Assembly: GCA_020832135.1 (NCBI GenBank)
Contig: JAFIFG010000123.1
Location: 98,449 to 162,448, forward strand
From: Clostridiaceae bacterium
Lineage (GTDB): Bacteria > Bacillota > Clostridia > Peptostreptococcales > Natronincolaceae
Direction of reading: 5' to 3'
DNA: 64,000 nucleotides
Shown here: positions 55,184-64,000 of the stretch, in pieces
How the letters are laid out: each line of letters starts with the position of its first letter
Numbering within the stretch: the stretch's first letter is position 1
The notes under the pieces: generated by a model
What the model was told of the DNA's origin: nothing
The model's database searches: none
Seen by the model: only the letters and a program-made list of their open reading frames with translations
Position numbers and translations under genes: made by a program

Positions 55184-55963
55184 ATGGCAAGTGCTTTACT
55201 AGAGAAGACAAGAAGAATTAACAAAATACTACAACAATCTGGAGATCATGCAGTATCTTTTAATGAGGTTTCTAGAATATTGAGCGAAATATTAGAAGCT
55301 AACGTATATGTATCCAGTGCAAAAGGAAAGGTTTTAGGGGTAAGCTTAACAGATGCATCAGATTGTCCTATTATAGTGGATGAAAAAAATGGTATTAAAA
55401 GATTTCCAGAAGAATACAATACCCAACTACTACAAATTAATGAAACAAAAACAAATATTACACAAGATAAGCTATTAGATTTATTTAAATATGATGTAGA
55501 GAGCTACGATAAATTAGTGACAGTTGTTCCTATTAATGGTAGTGGTAAGAGATTAGGAACTTTGGTACTGGCTAGACATGAGAAACAATTTGAAGACGAA
55601 GATTTAGTAATGATGGAATACAGTGCCACTGTAGTAGGGTTAGAAATCCTTAGAGCTACAACTGAAGAAATAGAAGAACAAGCTAGGAAAAAAGCAGTGG
55701 TTCAAATGGCTATAGATACATTATCCTACTCAGAATTAGAAGCTGTAGAACATATATTTAATGAATTAAATGGTATGGAGGGTCTGTTGGTTGCTAGCAA
55801 GATTGCTGACAGAGTAGGAATAACACGTTCTGTTATAGTAAATGCCTTGAGAAAATTCGAAAGTGCTGGGGTTATTGAATCTAGATCCTTAGGTATGAAG
55901 GGTACCCACATAAGAATTTTAAATGAGAAATTATTAGAGGAACTAAGAAAACTAAAGCGTTAG
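55184..55963 (+). CDS. codY: Global nutrient regulator CodY
   Basis: A GTP- and branched-chain-amino-acid-sensing repressor. The N-terminal GAF-like ligand domain covers about residues 1-155, a linker helix follows, and the C-terminal winged helix is at about 205-245 ([20 protein letters not shown], then [20 protein letters not shown]), which is highly conserved. The length is 259. Start after AAAGGAGG. It is the last gene of the hslVU-codY set, followed by a terminator, and in turn by the flagellar operon it often controls in relatives. Confidence 0.97.
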   Translation: MASALLEKTRRINKILQQSGDHAVSFNEVSRILSEILEANVYVSSAKGKVLGVSLTDASDCPIIVDEKNGIKRFPEEYNTQLLQINETKTNITQDKLLDLFKYDVESYDKLVTVVPINGSGKRLGTLVLARHEKQFEDEDLVMMEYSATVVGLEILRATTEEIEEQARKKAVVQMAIDTLSYSELEAVEHIFNELNGMEGLLVASKIADRVGITRSVIVNALRKFESAGVIESRSLGMKGTHIRILNEKLLEELRKLKR

Positions 55964-55968
55964 TAAAG

Positions 55969-56004
55969 AAAGAAGTCATTTAACATAAATGGCTTCTTTT
56001 TTAG
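55969..56004 (+). terminator. Intrinsic terminator after codY
   Basis: AAAGAAGTCATTT pairs with AAATGGCTTCTTT (55987-55999, one G-U pair) around a 5-base loop, followed by a T run. Confidence 0.85.
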
Positions 56005-56121
56005 TTTGTATCTCCACTTGGTGCCAGAGTCCTATATGTTTTTATATCAAATTTAAAGCTTGAGTATTTATGGAATAATTGGTAGAATTAAAAGGAAAAA
56101 AGTAGAAAATTGGTATTAGTG

Positions 56122-56156
56122 AAGACCAGATATGATTTTATATCTGGTCTTTTAAA
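56122..56156 (+). terminator. Second hairpin downstream of codY
   Basis: A perfect 12-base stem AAGACCAGATAT / ATATCTGGTCTT with a 6-base loop and a short T tail. It may be a backup terminator or mark the end of an unseen short transcript. Confidence 0.65.
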
Positions 56157-56467
56157 AGGAATGATTAGAAGTCATAAACACAAAAAATATAAAATTTAGA
56201 AGGGTTAAAAGATTTTTTGTCGAATTTAAGAAATATAAGTAAAAATATGTTCTATAGTTATGGATAATAGCAATAAAATATCTATGACAAAACACTCAAA
56301 AGATATCATATGGTTTAATACTGCGGTTTAGTGGGAATTTCTCAGGGTGAAAATTAAAAATACTTTAGAAAAAGCATTTGATTTATTTTTATTTCAATTA
56401 ATATGGTAGCAAGAAAAGGAAGAGACTACTGTATTAATAACAGTTTGGAAAGGAGGTTGGTTATAAA

Positions 56468-56866
56468 ATGTTTAAAAACCTTGATGTTATGACGAAGGCA
56501 TTAAATGCTTCATGGAAAAGAAATGAAGTAATTGCCCACAACATAGCAAATGCCAATACACCTAATTTTAAAAAATCTAATGTTATGTTCGAGGAAATAT
56601 TACATAATAACTTAAATAAAAGGAATATAGGTGCTAATATAACACATGAAAAACATATTAAAATTGGGGCAAGCAATATAGAAGATATAGAGCACAAAGT
56701 GATAACTGCTAATAACTACAGTAATCGTCGTGATGGAAACAATGTAGATGTTGATGTAGAGATGGCAGAATTAGCAAAAAACAATATTACATTTAACACT
56801 TTATCTACACAACTAAACAATGAATTTAGAAGGCTGAAATTAGTCATTAGTGAAGGAAGGAGATAA
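56468..56866 (+). CDS. flgB: Flagellar basal-body rod protein FlgB
   Basis: A proximal rod subunit. The 132-residue protein has the N-terminal helix with VIAHNIANANTPNFKKSNV, the rod-protein signature, and a C-terminal coiled-coil helix (VEMAELAKNNITFNTLST). It is first of the flagellar operon, behind GGAAAGGAGG, with flgC three bases after it. Confidence 0.95.
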   Translation: MFKNLDVMTKALNASWKRNEVIAHNIANANTPNFKKSNVMFEEILHNNLNKRNIGANITHEKHIKIGASNIEDIEHKVITANNYSNRRDGNNVDVDVEMAELAKNNITFNTLSTQLNNEFRRLKLVISEGRR

Positions 56867-56869
56867 ATC

Positions 56870-57313
56870 ATGTCTATATTTAATGCTATTAATATAAATG
56901 CCACCGGATTAACTGCTGAAAGACTAAGAATGGATGTTATTTCTAAAAACATTGCTAATGCTAATACGACTAGAACAGAAAATGGTGGACCCTATAGAAG
57001 GCAGGTAACTGTTTTTAAAAGTAAGGATCAGCCTAACTTTTCACAAGTTTTAAAAAATGCTACGAATAAAAATAAAAGCAAGTTAAAAGGTGTAGAGGTT
57101 ATAGGTATAAAAAATGATCAATCACCATTTAAAAAGGTATACGAGCCAGGGCACCCCGATGCAAATGAAGAAGGGTATGTATTGATGCCAAATGTTGAAA
57201 TCGCAACAGAAATGGCAAATATGATTTCAGCTAGTAGAGGGTATGAAGCTAACGTTACAGCACTGAATGCTACAAAAAATATGGCCTTAAAAGCTTTGGA
57301 AATAGGCAGATAG
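56870..57313 (+). CDS. flgC: Flagellar basal-body rod protein FlgC
   Basis: A proximal rod subunit. Residues 1-40 have the motif LRMDVISKNIANANTTRTENGGPYRRQ and the C-terminus has VEIATEMANMISASRGYEANV, the standard pair for the rod family; GYVLMPNVEIATEM is FlgC-like. The length is 147. It lies between flgB and fliE as in Bacillus. Confidence 0.96.
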   Translation: MSIFNAININATGLTAERLRMDVISKNIANANTTRTENGGPYRRQVTVFKSKDQPNFSQVLKNATNKNKSKLKGVEVIGIKNDQSPFKKVYEPGHPDANEEGYVLMPNVEIATEMANMISASRGYEANVTALNATKNMALKALEIGR

Positions 57314-57328
57314 TAAGGGGGATCTAAG

Positions 57329-57622
57329 ATGAAACTGGATAAACTAAGCCCAATGAGTCTCAATGATTTAGGGTTATTCAATAAAAGCATTAAAAATAAC
57401 AATACCTCTTTTTCACAATTCTTAGTAGATGCAGTAGGTAATGTAAATAAACTACAACATGATTCAGAAGCCTATTCTATGAAATTAGCATCAGGGGAAT
57501 TGGAAAATATTCACGAGGCTATGATTGCATCTCAAAAGGCAGAAGTATCCATGCAATTTATGTTAGAAATAAGAAGCAAAGTAATGGATGCCTACCAAGA
57601 AATTATGAGAATGCAAATTTAA
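57329..57622 (+). CDS. fliE: Flagellar hook-basal body protein FliE
   Basis: A 97-residue protein thought to join the MS ring to the rod. It has the family C-terminal region SGELENIHEAMIASQKAEVS followed by MQFMLEIRSKVMDAYQEIMRMQI. It starts after AAGGGGGATC. It lies between flgC and fliF. Confidence 0.95.
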   Translation: MKLDKLSPMSLNDLGLFNKSIKNNNTSFSQFLVDAVGNVNKLQHDSEAYSMKLASGELENIHEAMIASQKAEVSMQFMLEIRSKVMDAYQEIMRMQI

Positions 57623-57646
57623 ACATAGCTAGAAAGAGGTGAATTA

Positions 57647-59209
57647 ATGTCGGAATCATTAGAACAAATAAGAAATCAGTTAAATGATTACCTACAGGGG
57701 TTAGAAAAAAAGCAAAAAATCAAAATGGTAGTAGCTGCATTATTTTTATTACTTTTCCTAACAGGACTAATTTATTATTTTACTAGACCACAATATGTTG
57801 TATTATATAACAATTTGGAGCATAGACAAGCAGGAGAAGTAATGAACGTATTACAGAGCAGTAATATAAAGGCTGACTATGGGGATAATAGCAGTACCAT
57901 TTTAGTACAGAAGCAGGATTATCAAAAGGCACAGGTGTTGGTGGCAACAGAAGGTCTGCCACAGGCTAGATTTTCTTATGAGGATTTTTTCTCAGGGAAT
58001 AATTTTATGAAGACAAGTGAAGAAAAATCCAAGGAATTTATCGTTGCCCTTGGAAATGAATTGGGAAAAATTATTGAAGAAATATCTGGAGTACAAAGGG
58101 CTTATGTAACTCTATCTGTGCCAGAAACAACTGGATTTATAAGGGCTGGTTCAGGACAGGAACAGCAGTCCAAAGCTTCAGTTTTTCTTAACTTAGACTA
58201 TAATGCCATGTTAGACAATAATAGCATCAATGGCATTGGTTTTTTAGTAGCAAATGCAGTACAAGGTTTAGAACCTGAAAATGTTACGATACATGGACCT
58301 GACGGTCGTGTGCTGAATCAACAAAGTCAAAGTCAAGATCATACCAATGCATATGGACCTAATGAGCAATTAACCCTACAAAAAATCGTAAAGGATGATT
58401 TAGAAAAAAGCATTACGGATTTTCTTTCTTCGGTTTACGGTTATGGAAATGTTGTAGTAATGGCTAATGTAAGATTAGGCTTTGATAGTGAGATAACAGA
58501 AATTAAAGAGTTCTCACCTCCTATTGAGGGAGAAACTGAAGGTATAATAAGAAGTATGCAGGAGCTTCAACAAAGAGTAGCAAGTGCAGGTGAAGGGGGT
58601 GCCCCTGGTACAGATACTAATACAGGAGAAATTCCTCAATATGTTGAAGGGGACCTAAATGATGCTATTTATTTTGAAGCAAATAAAACTATTAACTATG
58701 AAATTAATGAATTAAGAAGAAAAATCGTCAGAGCACAGGGTCAAGTGCAAGATATTACTGTAGCAGTATACTTAAATAGTAGGGCTATAGAAGGTGGAAA
58801 CTTAAACGATGAGGACAAAAGGGAACTACAGAATATCATATCAGCTGCAGCTGGATTAGATACAAGAATAGTGGAAGTAGGAGTACAGGAATTCAGTAGT
58901 AGCTTCCAGGATCAATTTCCACCTGCAATGGATATAGATGGTATGGGAACATATACTAAGCTACCTACTTGGGCATTAGGATTAATAGCTAGTCTTATGT
59001 TAGCTGCAATGTACTTTGTGTTTACTAGAATAAGGAAGAAGGCACCTAACGAGATACCAATTGAGGAGCCTATTGAAACTCAAGAGGAAGTGGAGGATAT
59101 CGATTTACAATTATCAGGTTCTCAAGTTAAACAACAACTTGAGAGATTAGTTGATAAAAAGCCTGATGCGATGGCCCAACTTCTTAAAAACTGGTTAAGT
59201 GAAGATTAG
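57647..59209 (+). CDS. fliF: Flagellar MS-ring protein FliF
   Basis: Forms the membrane ring on which the flagellum is built. A membrane segment lies near residues 26-46 (VVAALFLLLFLTGLIYYF) and a second near 443-463 (LPTWALGLIASLMLAAMYFV). The ring-building domain between carries GLPQARFSYEDFF, VQRAYVTLSVPE and NAVQGLEPENVTI. The 520-residue length is typical. The C-terminal acidic tail would bind FliG. Confidence 0.96.
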   Translation: MSESLEQIRNQLNDYLQGLEKKQKIKMVVAALFLLLFLTGLIYYFTRPQYVVLYNNLEHRQAGEVMNVLQSSNIKADYGDNSSTILVQKQDYQKAQVLVATEGLPQARFSYEDFFSGNNFMKTSEEKSKEFIVALGNELGKIIEEISGVQRAYVTLSVPETTGFIRAGSGQEQQSKASVFLNLDYNAMLDNNSINGIGFLVANAVQGLEPENVTIHGPDGRVLNQQSQSQDHTNAYGPNEQLTLQKIVKDDLEKSITDFLSSVYGYGNVVVMANVRLGFDSEITEIKEFSPPIEGETEGIIRSMQELQQRVASAGEGGAPGTDTNTGEIPQYVEGDLNDAIYFEANKTINYEINELRRKIVRAQGQVQDITVAVYLNSRAIEGGNLNDEDKRELQNIISAAAGLDTRIVEVGVQEFSSSFQDQFPPAMDIDGMGTYTKLPTWALGLIASLMLAAMYFVFTRIRKKAPNEIPIEEPIETQEEVEDIDLQLSGSQVKQQLERLVDKKPDAMAQLLKNWLSED

Positions 59210-59224
59210 AGGTGAAATGGAAAC

Positions 59225-60244
59225 ATGGCAAAAAGAAGTAATAAAGGCGAGATGACTGGCAAAGAAAAAGCTGCTATATTGTTAATTAGCCTGGGACCAG
59301 AATATTCTGCTCAAATATTTAAGCATTTGAGTGATGAAGAAATAGAAGAGCTAACTCTTGAAATAGCAAATATGAGGAAGGTGGCTCCAAACGAAAAAGA
59401 AAAAATAATGGATGAGTTCTACCAAATATGTGTTGCACAGGAGTATATTTCTGAGGGTGGTATAAATTATGCCAAGGATGTTTTGGAGAAAGCCTTAGGG
59501 TCTCAAAAAGCCATGGATATTATTAATAAATTAACAGCTTCACTACAGGTGAAACCCTTTGACTTTGCAAGAAAAGCAGACCCAAGTCAGTTGCTAAATT
59601 TCATACAAAATGAACATCCTCAAACAATAGCTTTGATACTATCCTATCTTCCTGCTGGGCAATCAGCACAGATTTTATCTGCATTGCCTCAAGGAAAGCA
59701 AACAGAGGTAGCTACGAGAATAGCTACTATGGATAGAACATCACCAGAAATTATTAAGGAAGTAGAGTCGGTTTTGGAGAAAAAGCTTTCGGCATTAGTA
59801 AGTCAGGACTATACCTCTGCTGGTGGTGTACAGTCTATTGTAGATATACTTAATTCAGTTGATAGAGGAACTGAGAAAAATATTATGGATACTTTAGAAA
59901 TGCAAGATGCAGACTTAGCAGAAGAAATAAGAAAGAGAATGTTTATATTTGAAGATATTATTAACCTAGATAGTACTTCTATACAAAGATTTATTAGAGA
60001 AATTGAAAATAATGAATTAGCTACAGCACTAAAGGGTGCTACAGAAGAAGTAGCAAATGTAATTTATGCCAACATGTCAAAACGTATGGCTGAAATGATT
60101 AAAGAAGATATGGAGTTCATGGGACCTGTTAGGCTTAGGGATGTGGAAGAAGCACAACAAAAAATTGTTAATATTATAAGGAAACTAGAGGAATCTGGAG
60201 ATATTATAATAGCTCGTGGTGGGGGAGATGAAATCATTGTTTAA
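59225..60244 (+). CDS. fliG: Flagellar motor switch protein FliG
   Basis: A rotor protein that interacts with the stator. N-terminal TGKEKAAILLISLGPEYSAQIF, the EHPQTIALILSYLPAGQSAQIL armadillo segment (near 137), and C-terminal charged residues in IQRFIREIENNELATALKGA and MGPVRLRDVEEAQQKI are all present. The length is 339. Its last 17 bases overlap the chosen fliH start. Confidence 0.96.
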   Translation: MAKRSNKGEMTGKEKAAILLISLGPEYSAQIFKHLSDEEIEELTLEIANMRKVAPNEKEKIMDEFYQICVAQEYISEGGINYAKDVLEKALGSQKAMDIINKLTASLQVKPFDFARKADPSQLLNFIQNEHPQTIALILSYLPAGQSAQILSALPQGKQTEVATRIATMDRTSPEIIKEVESVLEKKLSALVSQDYTSAGGVQSIVDILNSVDRGTEKNIMDTLEMQDADLAEEIRKRMFIFEDIINLDSTSIQRFIREIENNELATALKGATEEVANVIYANMSKRMAEMIKEDMEFMGPVRLRDVEEAQQKIVNIIRKLEESGDIIIARGGGDEIIV

Positions 60245-61031
60245 AGTATATAAATCTGTAGACGTTACTTTAGGATTAGAAAAACAGCTTATATTACAAA
60301 AACAAGATATTCCTCAAAAAACACATAATCCTTTGACAAAGAATGCTGATGTATTACAACACCAAGAAAATCCAATTGAAGCTGCCAAGGAAGAAGCTGA
60401 AGAACTCCTTGGAAATGCAAAAAAAGAAGCTGAAGCAATACTACAAAAATCTCAACAAGAAGCAGAATCTATTATTGCAGAAGCCTATGAAGACAGTAAA
60501 GTTATACTAGAAAATGCAAGAGAAGAAGGTTACAGTGAAGGGATTCAACTGGGAAAACAGGAGGGTTACAATACATTTCAATCCATGATGGATGAGGCAC
60601 AGACACTAAAGAAAGAAACTCTTAAGACAAAAAAAGATTTAGCCATAAGCTTAGAACAGGACATAGTTGATTTGGTAATGGACTGTATAAAAAAAATTAT
60701 CAATCATGAAATCAAGGAAAATAAAGAATTATTACTTAATTTAATTGAAAAAGGATTGGAAAAATGCACCTTCACTGAAACCTTAATTATTAGGGTTAGT
60801 GAAGAAGATTATGAATTTGTAGATTCCTATAAAAGTAGAGTGTACATGATGACAGAAGGTATAGATGAACTAAGTGTCAAAAGTGATGCTGCCTTAAAGA
60901 GGGGGAGTGTTATAATTGAAACTCTGTCTGGTAGGATAGACTCCGGCATTCAGACCCAAATAAACCAAATTGAAGTGTTGTTTAAAGACTTATTAAAAGG
61001 TGAGATTTCTAATGACAGCAATATCGCTTAA
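60228..61031 (+). CDS. fliH: Flagellar assembly protein FliH
   Basis: Regulates the export ATPase FliI. The 267-residue protein begins MKSLFKVYKSVDVTLG, like other clostridial FliH. It has an Ala/Glu-rich helix (about 58-110, including EAEELLGNAKKEAEAILQKS), then GYSEGIQLGKQEGY, and the C-terminal domain. ATG 60228 is chosen on that similarity; its ribosome site GGGGGAG is close to the start. It overlaps fliG by 17 bases and fliI by 20. Confidence 0.9.
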   Translation: MKSLFKVYKSVDVTLGLEKQLILQKQDIPQKTHNPLTKNADVLQHQENPIEAAKEEAEELLGNAKKEAEAILQKSQQEAESIIAEAYEDSKVILENAREEGYSEGIQLGKQEGYNTFQSMMDEAQTLKKETLKTKKDLAISLEQDIVDLVMDCIKKIINHEIKENKELLLNLIEKGLEKCTFTETLIIRVSEEDYEFVDSYKSRVYMMTEGIDELSVKSDAALKRGSVIIETLSGRIDSGIQTQINQIEVLFKDLLKGEISNDSNIA

Positions 61032-62325
61032 AAAATATCAACAATGTCTTGAAGCTCTAGATTTAATAAAATATACAGGTAAAGTATCACAAGTCATAGG
61101 TCTTACTATTGAATCCACTGGACCAGCGGTAAAGCTAGGAGAAATCTGTAAGGTATATCCATTAAAAGGCGATAAGCCTATTAAAGCTGAGGTTGTTGGC
61201 TTTAAAGAGAAAAAAGTACTATTAATGCCATTGGGAGAAATGGAAGGTATTGGACCTGGTAGCAAGGTAGAAGCTTTAGGCACCTCTCTGGAAGTGAAGG
61301 TAGGATCAGAACTATTGGGAAGGGTATTAGATGGATTAGGCAGCCCTTTAGATGATAAAGGGTTGCTAGAAGCAGTAGGGGTATACCCTGTTACTGGAAA
61401 ATCCTTGAATCCATTAGAGCGAGATAAAATCCAAGAGCCTTTGTCATTAGGTGTAAGAGCTATAGATGGGATGTTAACTTGTGGTAATGGTCAAAGAATA
61501 GGTATTTTCGCAGGTAGTGGTGTAGGTAAAAGTACATTACTAGGAATGATGGCTAGAAATACACAAGCTGACGTAAATGTGATAGCTCTTATAGGAGAAA
61601 GAGGTAGGGAGGTAAAGGAATTTATAGACCATGACCTTCAGGAAGAGGGATTACAGCGATCCATTGTTATTGTGGCAACTTCAGACCAACCACCATTAGT
61701 TAGGATGAAGGGAGCTCTTTTGGCAACAGCTATAGCTGAATACTTTAGAGATGAAGGTAAGAACGTGCTGCTATTAATGGACTCTTTGACAAGATTTTCT
61801 ATGGCTCAAAGAGAAATAGGCTTAGCAATCGGAGAGCCTCCTGTTACAAAAGGATATACACCATCGGTGTTTGCAGTTTTACCTAAACTTCTAGAAAGGA
61901 CAGGCATGTCTAATAAAGGATCTATTACGGGGCTTTACACAGTTTTGGTAGATGGAGATGATATGAATGAACCTATTGCTGATGCTGTACGGGGGATTTT
62001 AGATGGTCACATTGTTCTATCTAGAAAAATGGCAAACCAAAACCACTACCCTGCTATTGATATCATGGCTAGTGTAAGTAGAGTTATGCCTAATATTGTT
62101 CCTAAGGATCAAATGGAAATAGCTGGCGAAATAAAGCGTATCATAGCCACCTATAGGGATTCTGAAGATTTAATTAATATAGGAGCCTACACTAAAGGCA
62201 GTAATAAAAAAATAGATTATGCTATTAACCATATAGACAGTGTCAATGGTTTCTTACAACAGCAGGTGGATGAAAAAGTGTCCTATGAAGAAACTCTCAA
62301 GAGAATGAAACAATTAATCGGATAA
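61012..62325 (+). CDS. fliI: Flagellum-specific ATP synthase FliI
   Basis: The ATPase of the flagellar type III export apparatus. Walker A FAGSGVGKSTLLGMMARN is near residue 166, GERGREVKEFI near 197, Walker B LLLMDSLTRF near 251, and GEPPVTKGYTPSVFAVLPKL follows. The length is 437. I take ATG 61012 since AAAAGGTGAG lies eight bases before it; the GTG at 61000 is inside that site. The start overlaps the end of fliH. Confidence 0.96.
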   Translation: MTAISLKKYQQCLEALDLIKYTGKVSQVIGLTIESTGPAVKLGEICKVYPLKGDKPIKAEVVGFKEKKVLLMPLGEMEGIGPGSKVEALGTSLEVKVGSELLGRVLDGLGSPLDDKGLLEAVGVYPVTGKSLNPLERDKIQEPLSLGVRAIDGMLTCGNGQRIGIFAGSGVGKSTLLGMMARNTQADVNVIALIGERGREVKEFIDHDLQEEGLQRSIVIVATSDQPPLVRMKGALLATAIAEYFRDEGKNVLLLMDSLTRFSMAQREIGLAIGEPPVTKGYTPSVFAVLPKLLERTGMSNKGSITGLYTVLVDGDDMNEPIADAVRGILDGHIVLSRKMANQNHYPAIDIMASVSRVMPNIVPKDQMEIAGEIKRIIATYRDSEDLINIGAYTKGSNKKIDYAINHIDSVNGFLQQQVDEKVSYEETLKRMKQLIG

Positions 62326-62338
62326 AGTGGGGATAGCT

Positions 62339-62797
62339 ATGACAATGAAATTTACCTATAGATTTAATAACGTCCTGAGTTTAAAGGAAAAATTAGAAGA
62401 AAATAAAAAATATGAATTTGCTACATCTAAAAAAAAATATGATGAAGAAAATGAAAAATTAAACATACTATTTCAAAAAAAGGAAGCCATGATGGATAGG
62501 TGGAGAGGGATTACAGAAAGCAACCACGTAGTTACCATTAAAGAGCTACAAAATTCATCGATGAATATAAAAATGGTAGATGATTTAGTAGAAAAGCAAA
62601 AGAGAGCAAAAGAATACCAGGAAGAAAATTTAAATGAATGTAGACAAAGGTTAGTTGAAGCAAAGAAACAAACTAAAATATTTGAAAAACTTAAAGAAAA
62701 AGATTATGAAAAATTTAAAGATATCATTTCAAAAAGTGAAGCTAGTATAATAGATCAATTGGTAAGCTATAAAAACACAGTGAAAAAAGGAGGTTAA
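62339..62797 (+). CDS. fliJ: Flagellar export protein FliJ
   Basis: A coiled-coil protein that links the FliI ring to the export gate. The 152 residues are strongly charged and helical throughout, with FTYRFNNVLSLKEKLEENKK at the start, the FliJ pattern. The start is ATG 62339, after GTGGGGA; the next ATG two codons on is also possible. It follows fliI and is followed directly by a MotE/YlxF-like gene. Confidence 0.88.
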   Translation: MTMKFTYRFNNVLSLKEKLEENKKYEFATSKKKYDEENEKLNILFQKKEAMMDRWRGITESNHVVTIKELQNSSMNIKMVDDLVEKQKRAKEYQEENLNECRQRLVEAKKQTKIFEKLKEKDYEKFKDIISKSEASIIDQLVSYKNTVKKGG

Positions 62798-62798
62798 A

Positions 62799-64000
62799 AT
62801 GACAGATAGCCTTCGTGAAAATAAAAAAGGAATAGTAAGGCCACTTATTATCATTTTAATAGCATTTTTAATCTTACCCATTATGACTGCAACGGTTATG
62901 TATTTTAGCAGTGAAAATTTTAGGTACACAGCAAATGACTTCTTAACGATACTACCTGGAAATCTTGGTGAACATTTTAGAAGGATACCAACCAGTCAGG
63001 AAAAAGAAAATATAAAGCTTCAAATAGCGAAAAATTATATTGATTTACAGGAAGATAGGCTGATAGATAAGCTTTTAATCATAAAGGGTGAAGACGAGGA
63101 TCTGTACAATGACTTATTACTGCTACTAAATAGAGAGAACCCTATGAAAATGAGAAGTGTTAAAGAAAAACTTCGCAATAAACAGTTATCAACAGATCTA
63201 CTTAAAAGGTTATTGGAGGAAATAGATAGCGAAAAGGAAGCAAATATTAAAGAACTAGCTAATTATTTTTCTTCACTAAAGATGGCAGAGGCAGTACGTG
63301 AAATTGAAAGAACCTTTAGAAGCAATGAGGTAAGCAGCGAAGATTTAGCACTGGCATTTGAAAATTTCAGCAGACAAGAAGCGGCTTCTTATTTAATGTA
63401 TTTGGATGATGACTTAGCTTATAGAATTAAAAGAGAGCTTAAAGTCCATACCATGCAGGAAATAGAAAAAGAAATTAAAACTATTGAAAGCAGAGAAAAT
63501 GATCTGTTGAAAATGGCTAAAACCTATGAAAAGAAGTCTCTTGAGGACCAAATACAAGATTTAGGCAATATAGACAACTTTAGAATGATAGATTTAGCAG
63601 TTATATATAAAAATATGCCAATTAAAACCAGTGGAAAAATTTTATCCTATGTAGAAGACGGTGACTTCATATCTAACTTATATGAAAACATTAATATGCT
63701 GGAGGTTTTAAGTAATACAGAAGAAAATTTAACTGTAGATTTAGCAAAAACCATCCATATTCACAAAAACTATAGATCGAAAGTGAAGGAACTTACATCA
63801 ATATACGAAAGAATGCCTATGAATGAGTTGACTAATGTAGTAGAAAGAATGCTCAGAGGTAACAATGTTTATCAGAGACACTCTATAGGAAATGAGGAAA
63901 TTGTATTTACTGAGGAACAACTGGTTGTTGATGTATTAAGGCAACTAAGACCAAATAAAGTAGCTGAATTAATGAGCCAATTAAATACGGAAATGGCTGT
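62799..64000 (+). CDS. YlxF/MotE-like membrane-anchored protein, 3' end cut by window
   Basis: A frame opens at ATG 62799, one base after the fliJ stop, behind AAAAAGGAGG, and stays open for 400 codons to the window end. After a short basic start (MTDSLRENKKGIVRP) there is one membrane segment (about residues 15-35). The remaining part is predicted extracytoplasmic and mostly helical, with repeated units resembling the MgtE N-terminal/MotE type, such as IYKNMPIKTSGKILSYVED and IYERMPMNELTNVVERML. Bacillus has ylxF between fliJ and fliK in this spot. The role is inferred to be flagellar, possibly motor or stator related. It is longer than simple YlxF already. Confidence 0.75.
   Translation, partial: MTDSLRENKKGIVRPLIIILIAFLILPIMTATVMYFSSENFRYTANDFLTILPGNLGEHFRRIPTSQEKENIKLQIAKNYIDLQEDRLIDKLLIIKGEDEDLYNDLLLLLNRENPMKMRSVKEKLRNKQLSTDLLKRLLEEIDSEKEANIKELANYFSSLKMAEAVREIERTFRSNEVSSEDLALAFENFSRQEAASYLMYLDDDLAYRIKRELKVHTMQEIEKEIKTIESRENDLLKMAKTYEKKSLEDQIQDLGNIDNFRMIDLAVIYKNMPIKTSGKILSYVEDGDFISNLYENINMLEVLSNTEENLTVDLAKTIHIHKNYRSKVKELTSIYERMPMNELTNVVERMLRGNNVYQRHSIGNEEIVFTEEQLVVDVLRQLRPNKVAELMSQLNTEMA

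Larger units (their letters stand above)
55964..56467. other. 504-base intergenic region between codY and flgB
   Basis: There is no gene I can support here. It holds the codY terminator, a second hairpin (56122-56155), a TGTCGAA heptamer matching the Spo0A-box core (56218-56224), an imperfect palindrome AATTTCTCAGGGTGAAAATT (56336-56355), and a possible weak promoter (TTGATT 56379-56384 / TAATAT 56400-56405, spacer 15). I found no match to the sigma-D promoter usual for flagellar genes. Confidence 0.55.

Noticed and set aside
1..64000. Mobile elements, CRISPR arrays, defence or biosynthetic clusters
   Set aside because: I saw no transposase, integrase, phage, Cas or toxin-antitoxin proteins, no regularly spaced repeats, and gene order follows conserved Firmicute housekeeping clusters throughout.

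Overview
The window is a 64 kb stretch of AT-rich, gene-dense chromosome from a low-GC Firmicute. The gene content and order point to a motile, spore-forming member of the Clostridia, of an Alkaliphilus or Natronincola-like kind. The evidence is the RemA-gmk-rpoZ-coaBC-priA-def-fmt order, YlbJ (sporulation), CodY followed by a flagellar operon, a FapR-controlled fatty-acid operon using FabK, purine-rich Shine-Dalgarno sequences, and frequent TTG starts. The species cannot be fixed from the sequence alone. I see no rRNA, tRNA, CRISPR array, insertion sequence, prophage or other mobile DNA.

Layout. 1-8600: yicC (5' end cut by the window), remA, gmk, rpoZ, coaBC, priA, def, fmt, a DUF116 gene and a YugP-type membrane zinc peptidase. 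8700-16200: rsmB, rlmN, prpC, prkC, rsgA, rpe, thiN. 16200-21100: a 55-residue membrane ORF, rpmB on the minus strand, an Asp23/YloU gene, a fatty-acid-kinase-like gene and recG. 21300-28200: rsmD, coaD, a coiled-coil gene, ylbJ and tmcAL on the minus strand, ackA, yceD, rpmF. 28200-35200: fapR-plsX-fabH-fabK-fabD-fabG-acpP-fabF, with a clear FapR operator at the promoter. 35300-43900: rnc, a radical SAM gene, smc, ftsY, ylxM, ffh. 43900-51000: rpsP, khpA, rimM, trmD, rplS, rbgA, rnhB, yraN, comM, dprA. 51000-56000: topA, hslV, hslU, codY. 56400-64000: flgB, flgC, fliE, fliF, fliG, fliH, fliI, fliJ and the first 400 codons of a membrane-anchored YlxF/MotE-like gene cut by the window end.

How the genes work together. 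Most are core functions: translation (ribosomal proteins L28, L32, S16, L19; rRNA and tRNA modification; Def/Fmt), protein targeting (Ffh, FtsY, YlxM), chromosome upkeep (PriA, RecG, SMC, TopA, DprA), CoA and fatty-acid/phospholipid synthesis, a PrkC/PrpC signalling pair, and two global regulators (FapR, CodY). The flagellar block builds the proximal rod, MS ring, switch and type III export ATPase complex.

Regulation visible in the DNA: a consensus promoter with a palindrome in its spacer before yceD, a FapR operator with an adjacent short palindrome, three promoters sharing the 11-mer AAAGTACTTGA at the -35, a likely L19 leader, and about a dozen intrinsic terminators. The window is mainly housekeeping. 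I did not find a convincing new defence, mobile or biosynthetic system; the items most worth following are small genes and non-coding structures.
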